Assembly (NCBI RefSeq): GCF_029784155.1
Contig: NC_073692.1
Location: 70,506,012 to 70,570,011 of the forward strand
Length of the DNA stretch: 64,000 bases
DNA from: Uranotaenia lowii
Taxonomy: Eukaryota > Arthropoda > Insecta > Diptera > Culicidae
Direction: 5' to 3'
Part shown: piece after piece, positions 22,701 through 31,007 of the stretch
Numbering within the stretch: the first letter of the stretch is position 1
Layout: each line of letters begins with the position of its first letter
Made by a program: the position numbers and the translations under genes
Notes under the pieces: model-generated
What the model saw: the letters and a program-made list of their open reading frames with translations, nothing else
The model's database searches: none
Told to the model about the DNA's origin: nothing

Positions 22701-22984
22701 AGAGTGCATGTGGCTCCGCTGTCCAGAAGCCCTCGAAATTCTTCCCCCATGATCGTAATTTGAGCGTAAGGTCTGTTATCATTGTTGACTGGGTTGACAA
22801 TTGAAGATTCTACTTTCTGGAAAAAGGATAGATCAAGGATGTTGGGAGTTTCTGAAGAACTGGAAGAACCCTCCTCCCTCATTGAGAGCTCTCCCTGTTT
22901 CCGTTTCCCGTGTATAGCAGAGGTGCATCTGGCGTTAGCTGTCTCCACCTCGCCAAGCAACTCTGACAGCTTCTGGTTGTGCAT
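19796..22984 (-). CDS. pol: Pol polyprotein (protease, RT, RNase H, integrase)
   Basis: The frame has 1062 codons. In order: aspartic protease with LLDSGAT (residues 86-92); reverse transcriptase with LCLDARKLN, the VYLDDLI catalytic box and the LGYVLDEKG thumb region; RNase H with VACDASDVAIGAVL; and integrase with an HHCC zinc domain (HLGYERTLQRIQKEYYWP, then CEVC). The DDE core follows (SVDWVGPM, VSDSGSQFL), then a GPY/F-like tail (KKLGPKFIPS). Domain order PR-RT-RH-IN is that of Ty3/gypsy elements. The frame is -1 relative to gag and overlaps it over 22879-22984. The first ATG is at 22984, but expression is expected by ribosomal frameshift. No disabling change was seen. Confidence 0.9.
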   Translation of the reverse strand: MHNQKLSELLGEVETANARCTSAIHGKRKQGELSMREEGSSSSSETPNILDLSFFQKVESSIVNPVNNDNRPYAQITIMGEEFRGLLDSGATCTLVGGELTRIADTYSLKKYLVKGEIRTVDNSAHQISFFAHVPIAYNERSHTLPVLFVKSMPTSLILGIDFWNSFGVKAVVCGLTTTIDNSSVISTLTNIQKEQLQNVIAKFPTAKTKGHLGRTSLYFHRIDTGSAPPFKQKYYPMAKFILEDLNKEVDRMLQLGVIEEAMFCPWNNATVAVKKKDGSMRLCLDARKLNSIIIQEAYPIPHIATIMNNLSGSNYLSSIDLESAFWQIPLDPSSKEKTAFTIPQRGHFQFCVVPFGLSTASQALSRIMNHLFINLEPKVFVYLDDLILATVDFEEHLELLAEIAERLEKAGLTINPEKSIFCRRSLNYLGYVLDEKGWHVDETKIEAITKFPTPSSKKEIQRFIGMCGWYRRFIQDFSKTAAPLTELTRAKIRFKWSEECEKAFQTLKSQLTSAPVLATPNYDRPFAVACDASDVAIGAVLTQEGVKGECVISYFSQKLSPAERKYSVTQRECLAVIRAIEKFRGYLEGTHFTVFCDHSSLLYLKTMKNPTPLLARWILRLNAYSFDIRFRKGSSNVVPDCLSRIEVVNTVSVDTSSTDPWFNELKKKIADEGDKFPDFKILGGSLYKNCSILDETGGRAHRWKRVVPNEQRNEIIRRFHDIPTAAHLGYERTLQRIQKEYYWPNMSVDIKRHIRACEVCKASKAPNTTLTPTLGNPKPAKLPWELISVDWVGPMTRSRKGFTVLLVIVDWITKFIIVEPFRTANAQQMVAFLEGYVFLRFSTPRIIVSDSGSQFLSHAFQAFLKRYDVIHMRTAFYTPMCNAAERTNRTLVTCIRSLIDIDQRDWDLHIQQIVCAINTTKQETLGCSPYFCNFGRDHILFTEGYPTATLNTADDATSAQAARMKVIENIQHFVLKRIKMAHEDSKKRYDMRARNRILEVGDIVWRRSFEQSSATDHRTKKLGPKFIPSIIRQRQGCNNYLLEDIKSSKTGVYHAKDIKPD

Positions 22985-25092
22985 CCTTTTTTACCGCACG
23001 TAAAGCAGAAAAGAAATGTTTTTGCATTCGGGCACATGAAATACGTGTGTCCCGGTTTTTCACATTGCCAGCAAACCAGCAGAGTGGGCTTATTCTGTTG
23101 AGTAGATTGGTTGTTTGAAGCTTCTGGTGGTCTAGAGGTTCTGAGTGAAGTTTTGGAGTTCATATTAAATGCGTTGATATCCTCGATTACTGTGGAGACT
23201 GATTCATCTTCGTCTGCCATTACTGCCGTCTCTAGATGTGCTAGTTCTGCTTGTTGGTAGTCTTCCATGCTCATGTTAGTTGTGTGTTCCGCAGTGTCTG
23301 TAGTGAGCATGTTAACTTGTTGTCTTCCGAGATTTGAACGATACGGTAACTGATGTGGGTATTCCTTTGATGGTCCTGGAGCACGATTATTGGGTATGTG
23401 GCTTGGTCTTACCCAGGGAGTTCTTTGCGTGATGGTGTGACGGTTCTTTAAGGCATACGAACGGGAGACTTCGAAGTCTTTGCATACTTTGACAAGTTCG
23501 TCAATGGTCGCTACTTGCGAGGCCGCCGCAATTGGTACGAAGTCTATGTTAAGGTGAGATTTCAAGATGAAAAGCTTTTCCGATTCACGCATTGGTGGTT
23601 CTATTATTTCGAATATTGCCACAAGATCTCTGTAGAAAGACGAAAAAGACTCGTTTGCACCTTGGAAGCGCAAGTAGAGGTCCTGTTTGAATATTTCTGA
23701 GTAGTGGGGTGGTAGAAATTCAGTCTTTATTCCGGTTTTAAACGCTTCCCACGAGATTAGGCTTCTGTACGATCGAGTATACCACTCAAAAGCTCTTCCT
23801 TTAAGAAGCTGTTTGACCACCCTCAGCAATGTTGTGTCATCCATGCCCTCGGTCGTTGCATACATCTTTACTTGGTTAAGGAACTCTCCTAGCTTCCGAA
23901 TATCGTTCTCACCACCATACTCTTCTATTTTCCACCGGTGCAGGGGTTGCGAAAATCTATGGTAGCTGTGGTTCTCTTCACTTCTGTTCTGTTGAATTCC
24001 AACGTTCAGTGACGGTAAGGTTGATGCATGTCCCAATGGTTCCAAATCTGAAGCTCTTCGACTTCCTCGAGGATGATCTTGAAAATAGGGTTGCGGTTGT
24101 TGATGTTGCTGGGAAAATTGTTGTTCGAGATGAAGACGTTTAGTCCTTTCTTCGTTCAAGGTCCTTTGAAGCTGCTCGCATTGTTCCTGAAGTTCTGCAA
24201 ATTGCTGTACTTGAACTTGTTGTTGGCGAATAATGTCTTGATACGCAAATTGTCTTGAGTGAACCGGTGCTGGCGTTACTGGATGGGGATATGGAGAATT
24301 TCTTGGTTGCTGTCCAAGCTGCTGATTTCCATGTAAGTGTTCCTGATATCGACCCTCAAAATTTCGCTGTTGTTCCTGCCTCTGTTGCTCGAACTGTTGC
24401 TGCTCCCATCGCAATTGCTCCCGTTGTTGCTGGAGTTGATGGTGTTGCTCCTGGATATCCTGTTCTTTCCTCAGCTGTTCTTGTTGAACTCTTTCTAGTT
24501 GTTGTTGCTGTTCTTGCCGTTGCTGTACTTCTCTCTCGTCGTTCTGCTGTTGACCGATGAGTACGTGTTGTTGGAGAACCTCCTTTATACTGGATTGCAG
24601 ATTAGAGTTTTTCAGTCTGTCCAATGTTTCCTTGTCCGTAGGCAGTATGTCTTGATCGCCTGTATTACCTTCGGTTGTTTTTGCTGCCGGTTTTCCAAGG
24701 CATTCTTCGATTTTTGACAGGGCCGTCTCAAGCTTGGAGATAGTTTTGTTGGCATTAGCGGTAATAAGATTGTCTTGGATGAGTGAAAGTCTAAATCGAT
24801 AATGCAGCAATCTAGACTGGTATTTTTTAAGAGCTGACACCGAATTCTGTCGAATCGCAGCTTCTGCCAGGTGAATAATTGGTGAAATTCTAGCTTGACA
24901 TTGGTAAATGTTGTCCACATCGGTCGCTACGTGTGTCGAGGAAGTGGGGATGTTTTTATCTTTTGCCTCCTTGTCCAAGATTTCCTTCAGTGTCTTCAGC
25001 TTTAGCTTTCGATCCATATTTGTTGTATTTTTAACTCCTCGCAAACACAATTCAAAGATGACCTCCTCATCTTCTAAATGATTTATGTCCAT
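22879..25092 (-). CDS. gag: Gag polyprotein
   Basis: A 737-codon frame. The N-terminal third is alpha-helical in character. A very Gln-rich segment with coiled-coil character (roughly residues 180-330) follows, then a retrotransposon capsid-like region (WKIEEYGGENDIRKLGEFL, FEWYTRS). The C-terminus has cysteine knuckles: CWQCEKPGHTYFMC near residue 674 (CX2CX4HX4C), then a CFTCGKKGC-type second cluster. Gag would form the virus-like particle and bind element RNA. It overlaps pol by 106 bases. Confidence 0.85.
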   Translation of the reverse strand: MDINHLEDEEVIFELCLRGVKNTTNMDRKLKLKTLKEILDKEAKDKNIPTSSTHVATDVDNIYQCQARISPIIHLAEAAIRQNSVSALKKYQSRLLHYRFRLSLIQDNLITANANKTISKLETALSKIEECLGKPAAKTTEGNTGDQDILPTDKETLDRLKNSNLQSSIKEVLQQHVLIGQQQNDEREVQQRQEQQQQLERVQQEQLRKEQDIQEQHHQLQQQREQLRWEQQQFEQQRQEQQRNFEGRYQEHLHGNQQLGQQPRNSPYPHPVTPAPVHSRQFAYQDIIRQQQVQVQQFAELQEQCEQLQRTLNEERTKRLHLEQQFSQQHQQPQPYFQDHPRGSRRASDLEPLGHASTLPSLNVGIQQNRSEENHSYHRFSQPLHRWKIEEYGGENDIRKLGEFLNQVKMYATTEGMDDTTLLRVVKQLLKGRAFEWYTRSYRSLISWEAFKTGIKTEFLPPHYSEIFKQDLYLRFQGANESFSSFYRDLVAIFEIIEPPMRESEKLFILKSHLNIDFVPIAAASQVATIDELVKVCKDFEVSRSYALKNRHTITQRTPWVRPSHIPNNRAPGPSKEYPHQLPYRSNLGRQQVNMLTTDTAEHTTNMSMEDYQQAELAHLETAVMADEDESVSTVIEDINAFNMNSKTSLRTSRPPEASNNQSTQQNKPTLLVCWQCEKPGHTYFMCPNAKTFLFCFTCGKKGCTTRSCQSCLARWRQLTPDAPLLYTGNGNRESSQ
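22986..22993 (-). promoter_or_regulatory. Candidate -1 frameshift site between gag and pol
   Basis: On the minus strand gag reads GGT AAA AAA GGA. In the -1 frame the A-run is preceded by TAA and then open all the way into pol (AAA AGG ATG). The A6G run is thus the first place a -1 slip can enter pol. It is not a perfect X XXY YYZ heptamer in the gag frame, so the exact slip position is inferred. Confidence 0.45.
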
Positions 25093-25193
25093 CGTAGATG
25101 TTACACTTTAACTCGACCACTTGAAAAATATTTACTCACTATGACTGATCGACCAGATATGATATATCGAAGATTTCAAAATCGCGGATTATT

Positions 25194-25206
25194 CCGTTGG
25201 GCGCCA
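25194..25206 (-). other. Primer-binding site for tRNA-Lys
   Basis: On the minus strand TGGCGCCCAACGG starts one base after the 5' LTR. Its first 12 bases are complementary to the 3' end of insect tRNA-Lys (ending in CCA), the primer also used by Drosophila gypsy. Confidence 0.75.
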
Positions 25207-25207
25207 A

Positions 25208-27425
25208 TATTGCCGACTCTCTGTTAAGCCCGTTGCATTTGCTGTGTTTTACGAAATCATCAAATTTACCTACTCTCTAAAGTTTGTATTATGTTCTCAT
25301 GTCTCATCATTAACTTAATCAGAATGTAATGAATTCTCAGAATATTTAGTGTGCCATGTATGCGCCTTAATGGCGAAAAGTTTTATTGCATAAACGATCA
25401 AAACGTATAATTAGACATACAGTGTAGCATATTCATGCAACTTCGTGTAGGTGAACACGGTCAAAATGAGCTGTTCTTATTTTATAATAAACAGCATGAT
25501 TTCAAGTAATCAATGGATTGCCTATATTGGTACATTCTTAAGCCTAATGTCATTTTACCTTATCCTAAGCACGCCACTGCTACGATGTAAACATACGGGG
25601 TCAATGTACTCTGCATCCGATCCGTCTCGTCATTGCCCTAGCAGTGCTAGAACAGCTGATCCGCTCACTGATTCTATCCCTCTTAATCGTCAGCGAAGAA
25701 GGATGAATCACAACAAAACTGATGATCAAATCGCAGGACTGTATTGGTGGAGAAGTATGTTTTCGCTTTTCGCATGTTACGGCACATTCATGCTCTCTCT
25801 TCTCTCCCTTCACGATCTCACGAACACTTAAACACAAAGACGCTTGTTCAATCTTCGTCACAGCAAGCCCGCTTGCGAACGCATGCATGCACTTCTTCGC
25901 AACACAATACACTTTACACACCGCCACACAATATCACAAGTCCGATCCTCCAAGATTCTTCAGCTCACCATGGAAAGTACATGCAGATGTTTCTGGTTTC
26001 GGATGCCTTAGATGCTCGTTGCATGCAAAACGACGACGAACGATGGCGACGTGTGTACTCCCGTCCGACCCGATCGCACTCGAAAACTATTTGGCTCTCT
26101 TGCCCGCCTTGAGCTAGAGCCGACGTGCGTGCCACACGCACACGGATGTTCTCAGAGAATGCTGAGTCTGGGAGATTGGACGTGATGTTGAGATTCTCGC
26201 TGAAACAGCTCCAGGTGGCAATCCGAACCTACACAAAAGCCCTGATGGCAAAGCGTTTAGAATAGGGAATTATGTTTGCTGTGTCTGTATTACCTCTGAT
26301 GAGGGCTCGGTTCTCTATGTTCTCCACGGACCGTTCTAACGAGATTGCACAGCTGACATTCTTATTGGATCATCGAACTTAGCCTGTGAGGGGTTCGATT
26401 CATTTAGTACCGATTCTGATCCGCACAATTTGCCCTTACCTTTCTTGATCTTCTGGTTCTTTTCATGCAGAACTATGTGGCCTCCTTTGGCCACAGAATG
26501 AAATTCACTTCTGTTCCTCGTGATGTTGCTTCTGTCTTATCTCTCGGCTTTCACTCACATGCAGTTGCCCGTTTAATATATCAGGCTCTTGGGACGTACT
26601 CCGAACGTGGTGAGATGCAAATCGTGATGGAGCGTTGCTACCTGGTGTAATGAGACACTTCTTTATGCCTTGCAGGATTATAACGGCGCTTTAAGAAATT
26701 ACCTGTTTGGCACGATCGTTGGTTTGCCAGAGACTGTACTCTATTGCTCCCAGGAGATTGTTGCATGCACTTGCCTGGTGGGTGTATAGTCCTTGAGATG
26801 TGTTCCGGTTGCGATAACGCACTAATAGGGAAAGATTATTCACACCTGGAGAAGCAACTTCTTAATGAGGGATTCGCGTAACAGCTTTCATTTTTGTGGG
26901 AATTACCTGAATAGCACAATCGTCGTACTACGCGGAACTGTCTTCTGACACTCGCAGGGGATAGTTGCATGCATTTACTTGTGGAAGTTTCAAGGTTTTC
27001 TTGAAATGCGTTCCGGTGAGAAAACGTGCTTATGGTAGTCTGCAGAAACAAATGACTCATGTAGGTTTCGTAAGGCTATGGCGCTTTATGTATAAATTAC
27101 CTGTACCTCACGAATCGTTGTTCTAGGCGGTACTAACTCGATTGTTTGCCGGAGATAATTTAAGACAGGTTTTCCTTAAATTGATTTCGTCGATTTAGAT
27201 AGACGACGCGTCGGTTATGTCCATACACTTGGAAAATCAGAAGTGATTATGGGGCGGAAGTGGCATTGCTTTTGACAATTAGAGTGATCTGTCAGTGCTT
27301 CTGCGCTCAGACTTATCGACGTCGATACAGTCGATGTCGAATTTTCTTAATGTATAGTTTGATTGTGAAGAATGTTAAGGTGGTCCATTTTGCTGCATGA
27401 TTATATATACTTCATAACGGTAACA
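25208..27425 (-). repeat. 5' LTR of the gypsy-type element
   Basis: Direct copy of 16771-18988 with the same length and, by eye, one substitution. On the minus strand it lies upstream of gag and should carry the promoter and R region. It is followed one base later by the primer-binding site. Confidence 0.9.
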
Positions 27426-27429
27426 GATG

Positions 27430-28545
27430 GTGAAGAAGAAACATATCATCGATCTTTTCGTTACTAATTTCACTTTGCTCCTTCATGTCCTCAATAACAG
27501 CTAATAAGGATGAAATATGAAATTGTAGAATCTTTTTCTTTTAGATTCACTTCAAAATTTTGCATAAGATTTTGCACTGTTCTGTAACCCACCATTTTGG
27601 GAAAAACTTGATGGTTGGTCTTCGATGATTTGTCTTACTTCTCCAAAACAAATTCCACTGCCAATACGGGATAGCTAGAGTGTCGATGCGAATGACTGCC
27701 AGAACAATTTAAGCGAATACAGGGAGAGGAACATGTGTCTATTGTATAAATCTGGGAGCAGTTCAAACATGCTTCTGGTTTCTCGCACTTGGCTTTGGTG
27801 TGTCAATAAGCAAAACAATGGAAGCATTGCATTAGTCTGTCATAATATATTTTGGTACACAGCGTATGGGACCGAAAAAGACATTATACGGAATCGAGAC
27901 TCGTTTGATAGTCAACACGAAAAGAGGCCTTAGTTGCACTAACGGCTCAGTTTTTTTTTTGAACAAACTGTCTAGCTTCAACTACATTCTGGTATACTAG
28001 ATTTTCCTTCAAATCATCGATAGAGCAGTGCATCGCTTCTGGGCAACATACGATGCATTTAATTTTGTTCAGAGTGGGATGTGAATCAACCTTTACCACC
28101 TCGTGCAATCACGAATTTTAAAAACATACCTTATTCCTCGGTTTTCAGTGGTAGCTTCGAGTGGGCGTCCAGCGGCTCGAAAGATCGTCTTATTTACCTC
28201 AAAAAGATTTAATTTGGTGACAGGTTCAGTAGTTTCCATGATGAGGATCTGTAGTTTTCCGTACAGGCCATCGGGATCCATATAAGAAGGCATAGTTCTG
28301 CCGCCAGGTCCCTATTATTCCTTCTCGCCATTTTCTCTCATTCGCTCTTTTCCACCCACACGGATAACACTTATCGTTCTTTTTTAGTTCTTATTTTTCA
28401 CTTTTTGGATTTTAGACGCTTCCTCGTCTTCCGTTAACTTTACTCACATAAACTTTACAACAGATTTTGCTCCACTCGTATTTTCTCTCAGGAGTGATCA
28501 GTGAACCGAGAGAAATCAGCCACATACAGCACACTTGCAGCACAG
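27430..28545 (-). mobile_element. I-like LINE, ORF1 and 5' end
   Basis: This is the continuation of the LINE at 13395-16770, separated by the gypsy-type insertion. It contains ORF1 remnants: a frame at 28293-28093 (SYMDPDGLYGKLQ, ATTENRGIRYVFKI) and a cysteine-knuckle region near 27765-27815 (CFHC, then H and C at CX2CX4HX4C spacing) with an internal TGA. Several other stops are present. The 5' end is placed near 28545 only approximately. Confidence 0.6.
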
Positions 28546-28721
28546 TCTAACTATTTTGCGACAGCTTTACAAAACAAAATGGACGCTTCAATGAAAATAA
28601 CGCTACGACTCCAGATGCCCAGGCGATGGCACGAAAATCTGATTCGTGAGAGGCGCTTGCTCTCGACAGTCAACACCCGAATGCACAAGCAGAAAATGGC
28701 ACTGTTTCACTGCTGCTTTAA

Positions 28722-28936
28722 CACGTTCGTCGCCACGTCACCCATATTCGGCAGACGGGTGTATTTCCTGGGGGGCCCCGTCACATCAAAAAGCAGGTGA
28801 CGCTCTCTTACTTGAGTTTACCGCTCAGCTTCGTTACACGTTTCAAATATGGGAGTTCTCCCTCTTTGCTTTCTCTCTGAAAATTTCTTTGGGCCCGGCT
28901 AGCAAAACTACCAAAATGAGCGTGGCGACGAACGTG
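28722..28936. mobile_element. piggyBac-type MITE, copy 1
   Basis: The ends are CACGTTCGTCGCCACG and its reverse complement, flanked by TTAA at 28718-28721 and 28937-28940. A TTAA duplication is the hallmark of piggyBac-type transposition. It is 215 bases and non-coding. Confidence 0.75.
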
Positions 28937-28940
28937 TTAA

Positions 28941-29083
28941 CACGTTCGTCGCCACGCTCATTTTTGTAGTTTTACTAGCCGGGCCCGAAGAAATTTTCAG
29001 AGAGAGAAAGCAAAGAGGGAGAACTCCCATATTTGAAACGTGTGGCGAAGCTGAGCGGTAAACTCAAGTAACAGAGCGTCGTC
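28941..29083. mobile_element. piggyBac-type MITE, copy 2, inverted and truncated
   Basis: It begins with the same CACGTTCGTCGCCACG end directly after the shared TTAA and runs in the opposite orientation to copy 1. It breaks off near 29083 where copy 3 begins. Copies 1 and 2 form a perfect palindrome around the TTAA. Confidence 0.65.
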
Positions 29084-29290
29084 GCCATGGCACCCATATT
29101 TGGGTGACGGGTGTATTTCCTGGGAGGCCCCGTCACAACAAAAAGCATGTGACGCTCTGTCAATCCAGTTAGCTGCTCAGTTTAGCCACACGTTACAAAT
29201 AGTGGAGTTCTCCCTGGTTGCTTGCTTGCTCCGAGATTTTGTTTGGGCCCCACAAGTAAAACAACCAAAATGAGCGTGGCGACGAACGTG
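29084..29290. mobile_element. piggyBac-type MITE, copy 3
   Basis: It lies in the same orientation as copy 1, starts within the terminal repeat (CGTCGCCATGG, one end damaged) and ends CGTGGCGACGAACGTG followed by TTAA (29291-29294). It is more diverged from copy 1 than copy 2 is. Confidence 0.6.
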
Positions 29291-29294
29291 TTAA

Positions 29295-29353
29295 AAGAGA
29301 GCAATTGAAATTTTACCCAAGTTTATGAAGATTTTTTGTTCGAGCTTGTACAT
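29295..29353. repeat. Fragment of the MITE found whole at 42863-43130
   Basis: TGAAATTTTAC and GATTTTTTGTTCGAGCTTG, then ACATCTGTTC, match the reverse complement of 42868-42926. Only one end is present. Confidence 0.5.
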
Positions 29354-29508
29354 CTGTTCAAATGTGGTAAATCTTTCTTTTCGTGTATTCTTGTCATAGA
29401 AAAATGGACTAATATTCATTTGGCTTGGGAACAAACTCAGATCGAGATACACGTAACGCATTGTGAGCAATTTTTTTTTTCATTTTAAATTACCTAATAC
29501 TTTCATCA

Positions 29509-29514
29509 TTTATT
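29509..29514 (-). terminator. Poly(A) signal of the 29.5 kb odorant-binding-protein gene
   Basis: AATAAA on the minus strand, about 40 bases past the stop codon. Confidence 0.5.
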
Positions 29515-29553
29515 GATATAATTAACAACATCACAGATCTTAGAACCTTATAA

Positions 29554-30525
29554 TCACTGGTTGTAGCGAGGTATGATTTCAAGAGTTGGAGAAGGGTCTT
29601 TCTGCCCACACTTATCGCATAAAACTTCCGTTGCTCGACAGCCTGAGTACGTTAGGCATGACACTGGGAAAGGTGTATCCTGTTCTAATTGCTGATTAAG
29701 TGAAACAGATTCGGCATGGCTACAAGTGGCCCCAGCTTCCAGTAGCATCCATTCGGCGACACGCTGTACAAGCTTCTCGGAATTGCTGTATTGCACTATA
29801 CATTGTGCGAATATTTGATAGATACGTGCCGGTTCCTCAGGGTACTGTTTTTGAACGTTGGCCTGACACTGTCGAGTTGCCTCATCCAGCAGTAACGGCT
29901 CCCCATATTGAATGTACAGGCGTTCAAGCTCAAACCCGGTTTCTGGAGTGTAGACACCCGTTCGAATCGTGTACGTATAGGTGAGTTCCGGGAACTCGGA
30001 TTGCTCACTGAAGATTTCTCGACAAAACTCTTGCAAAGTTTTCAGCGGAATATTTTGAATTTGGATAGCCTGTCGCATTAAAACTTCACGTTCCGATTCA
30101 GCATACCTTAAAAACTTTTCCCCCGCAATGGGATGTCCGTAGTGCTTTATGTAGCAAAGAAACGATTTATAAGCTAACAGTTGATGATTGTTAGGGTCAA
30201 CTTCTGCCAAATTTCTATCAAGACACTCCTGAGTTTGTTTGTAGTTCCGGTCACATAACGGTGGCTGCAAGAACGCTTCAAGTTGCTGTTTCACCAAACC
30301 ATCCTCATCACTCCATGATTTAAGTTCTATCAAAATGCAGTGCACCAATTTGATACAGTCTGGTTCATTGGGATAATCACTGTTCCTATAGCGAGCCAGG
30401 GTTTCGTTTGTCAACCGTAAAAAGCTGGAACATCCGGATACTGCTTGATCGAAAGAATTCCAATGTCGTAGGCCATCAGCCCACAGCCAGGCGTAAACAA
30501 CCAGTATGGCAACGAGATGTCGCAT
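29554..30525 (-). CDS. Two-domain (atypical) odorant-binding protein, OBP45-like, copy A
   Basis: An intronless 323-residue frame. The ATG at 30525 is chosen because a signal peptide (MRHLVAILVVYAWLWADG) starts there and a TATA-like box lies about 50 bases upstream; the open frame extends further only through a TTG. The first PBP/GOBP-like domain keeps six cysteines with C2-X5-C3 (CIKLVHC). The second domain (IQNIPLKTLQEF onward) lacks cysteines 1-3. Here it also lacks a cysteine of the second set, with QKQYP replacing QKQYC of the paralogs. A short CDKCG motif closes the protein. OBPs are secreted carriers of hydrophobic odorants in sensillum lymph, and the ligand here is unknown. It is the most diverged of the A/B/C group and may have a relaxed fold. 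Confidence 0.7.
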   Translation of the reverse strand: MRHLVAILVVYAWLWADGLRHWNSFDQAVSGCSSFLRLTNETLARYRNSDYPNEPDCIKLVHCILIELKSWSDEDGLVKQQLEAFLQPPLCDRNYKQTQECLDRNLAEVDPNNHQLLAYKSFLCYIKHYGHPIAGEKFLRYAESEREVLMRQAIQIQNIPLKTLQEFCREIFSEQSEFPELTYTYTIRTGVYTPETGFELERLYIQYGEPLLLDEATRQCQANVQKQYPEEPARIYQIFAQCIVQYSNSEKLVQRVAEWMLLEAGATCSHAESVSLNQQLEQDTPFPVSCLTYSGCRATEVLCDKCGQKDPSPTLEIIPRYNQ

Positions 30526-30573
30526 TTGTGCTACCTCGATTTGAACTCCTAACTTTCCAAGCAAGTTTGCATT

Positions 30574-30630
30574 CTTATATTGGAATGGTTCTACTTATGT
30601 CATTGTGTTGTGGTTTCGGACATGAACCGG
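30574..30630 (-). promoter_or_regulatory. Promoter region of copy A
   Basis: A TATA-like AATATAAG (minus strand, 30574-30581) is followed about 25 bases later by TTAGGAGTTCAAA, which aligns with the initiator-like CAGTAGTT of copies B and C. A GACATGAACCGG motif at 30619-30630 corresponds to the GACACGAATT motif of the paralogs. Confidence 0.45.
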
Positions 30631-30952
30631 ACTCGATAAGAACGATAAAATTTACCAATCTGCATTAGCTGGCTTTAGCTTTTGTGGGGACTTGACATTA
30701 TTCATCCAACCTTTACCAAGCACATAACTTCCTTCAACTCACAAATCAGTAATTTATGAAGACTGCCACTCCTACTCAGTCGAGTAAAAATCAATTGGAG
30801 AAAAATCCCTTGTACTTTGTAAAATGTTGGACGTGTTGTTGTCATTTGCTAAAATCCTAACCGAAACCGAAAACTTAAGTGTTTTTTTTTTCTGACAACG
30901 GCATATGTTCTTCGCTAGACGAATGTAACAAATAATTTTAAACTTTGCAACA

Positions 30953-30958
30953 TTTATT
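30953..30958 (-). terminator. Poly(A) signal of copy B
   Basis: AATAAA on the minus strand about 50 bases past the stop. Confidence 0.5.
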
Positions 30959-31007
30959 AGATATCTATAATAACAAAACCATCTTACATACAACATCTCC
31001 TGAAACC

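Larger units (their letters stand above)
16771..27425 (-). mobile_element. Complete Ty3/gypsy-type LTR retrotransposon
   Basis: Two direct LTRs (16771-18988 and 25208-27425) bracket gag and pol on the minus strand. A GATG target duplication lies at 16767-16770 and 27426-27429, the 4-base size usual for this superfamily. A tRNA-Lys primer site adjoins the 5' LTR. No env-like frame is seen between pol and the 3' LTR. Gag and pol lack internal stops, and the LTRs differ at only one position that I noticed (18175 versus 26612). It is therefore very young and possibly active. It sits inside the I-like LINE. Confidence 0.9.

Noticed and set aside
22984..24560. Plus-strand frames opposite gag and pol (for example 24255-24560, Val/Ala-rich)
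   Set aside because: They are antisense shadows of the Gln-rich gag region and pol.
30526..30564. Extension of copy A to an upstream start at 30564
   Set aside because: It begins with TTG, not ATG, lies around the predicted transcription start, and would hide the signal peptide that begins at 30525.
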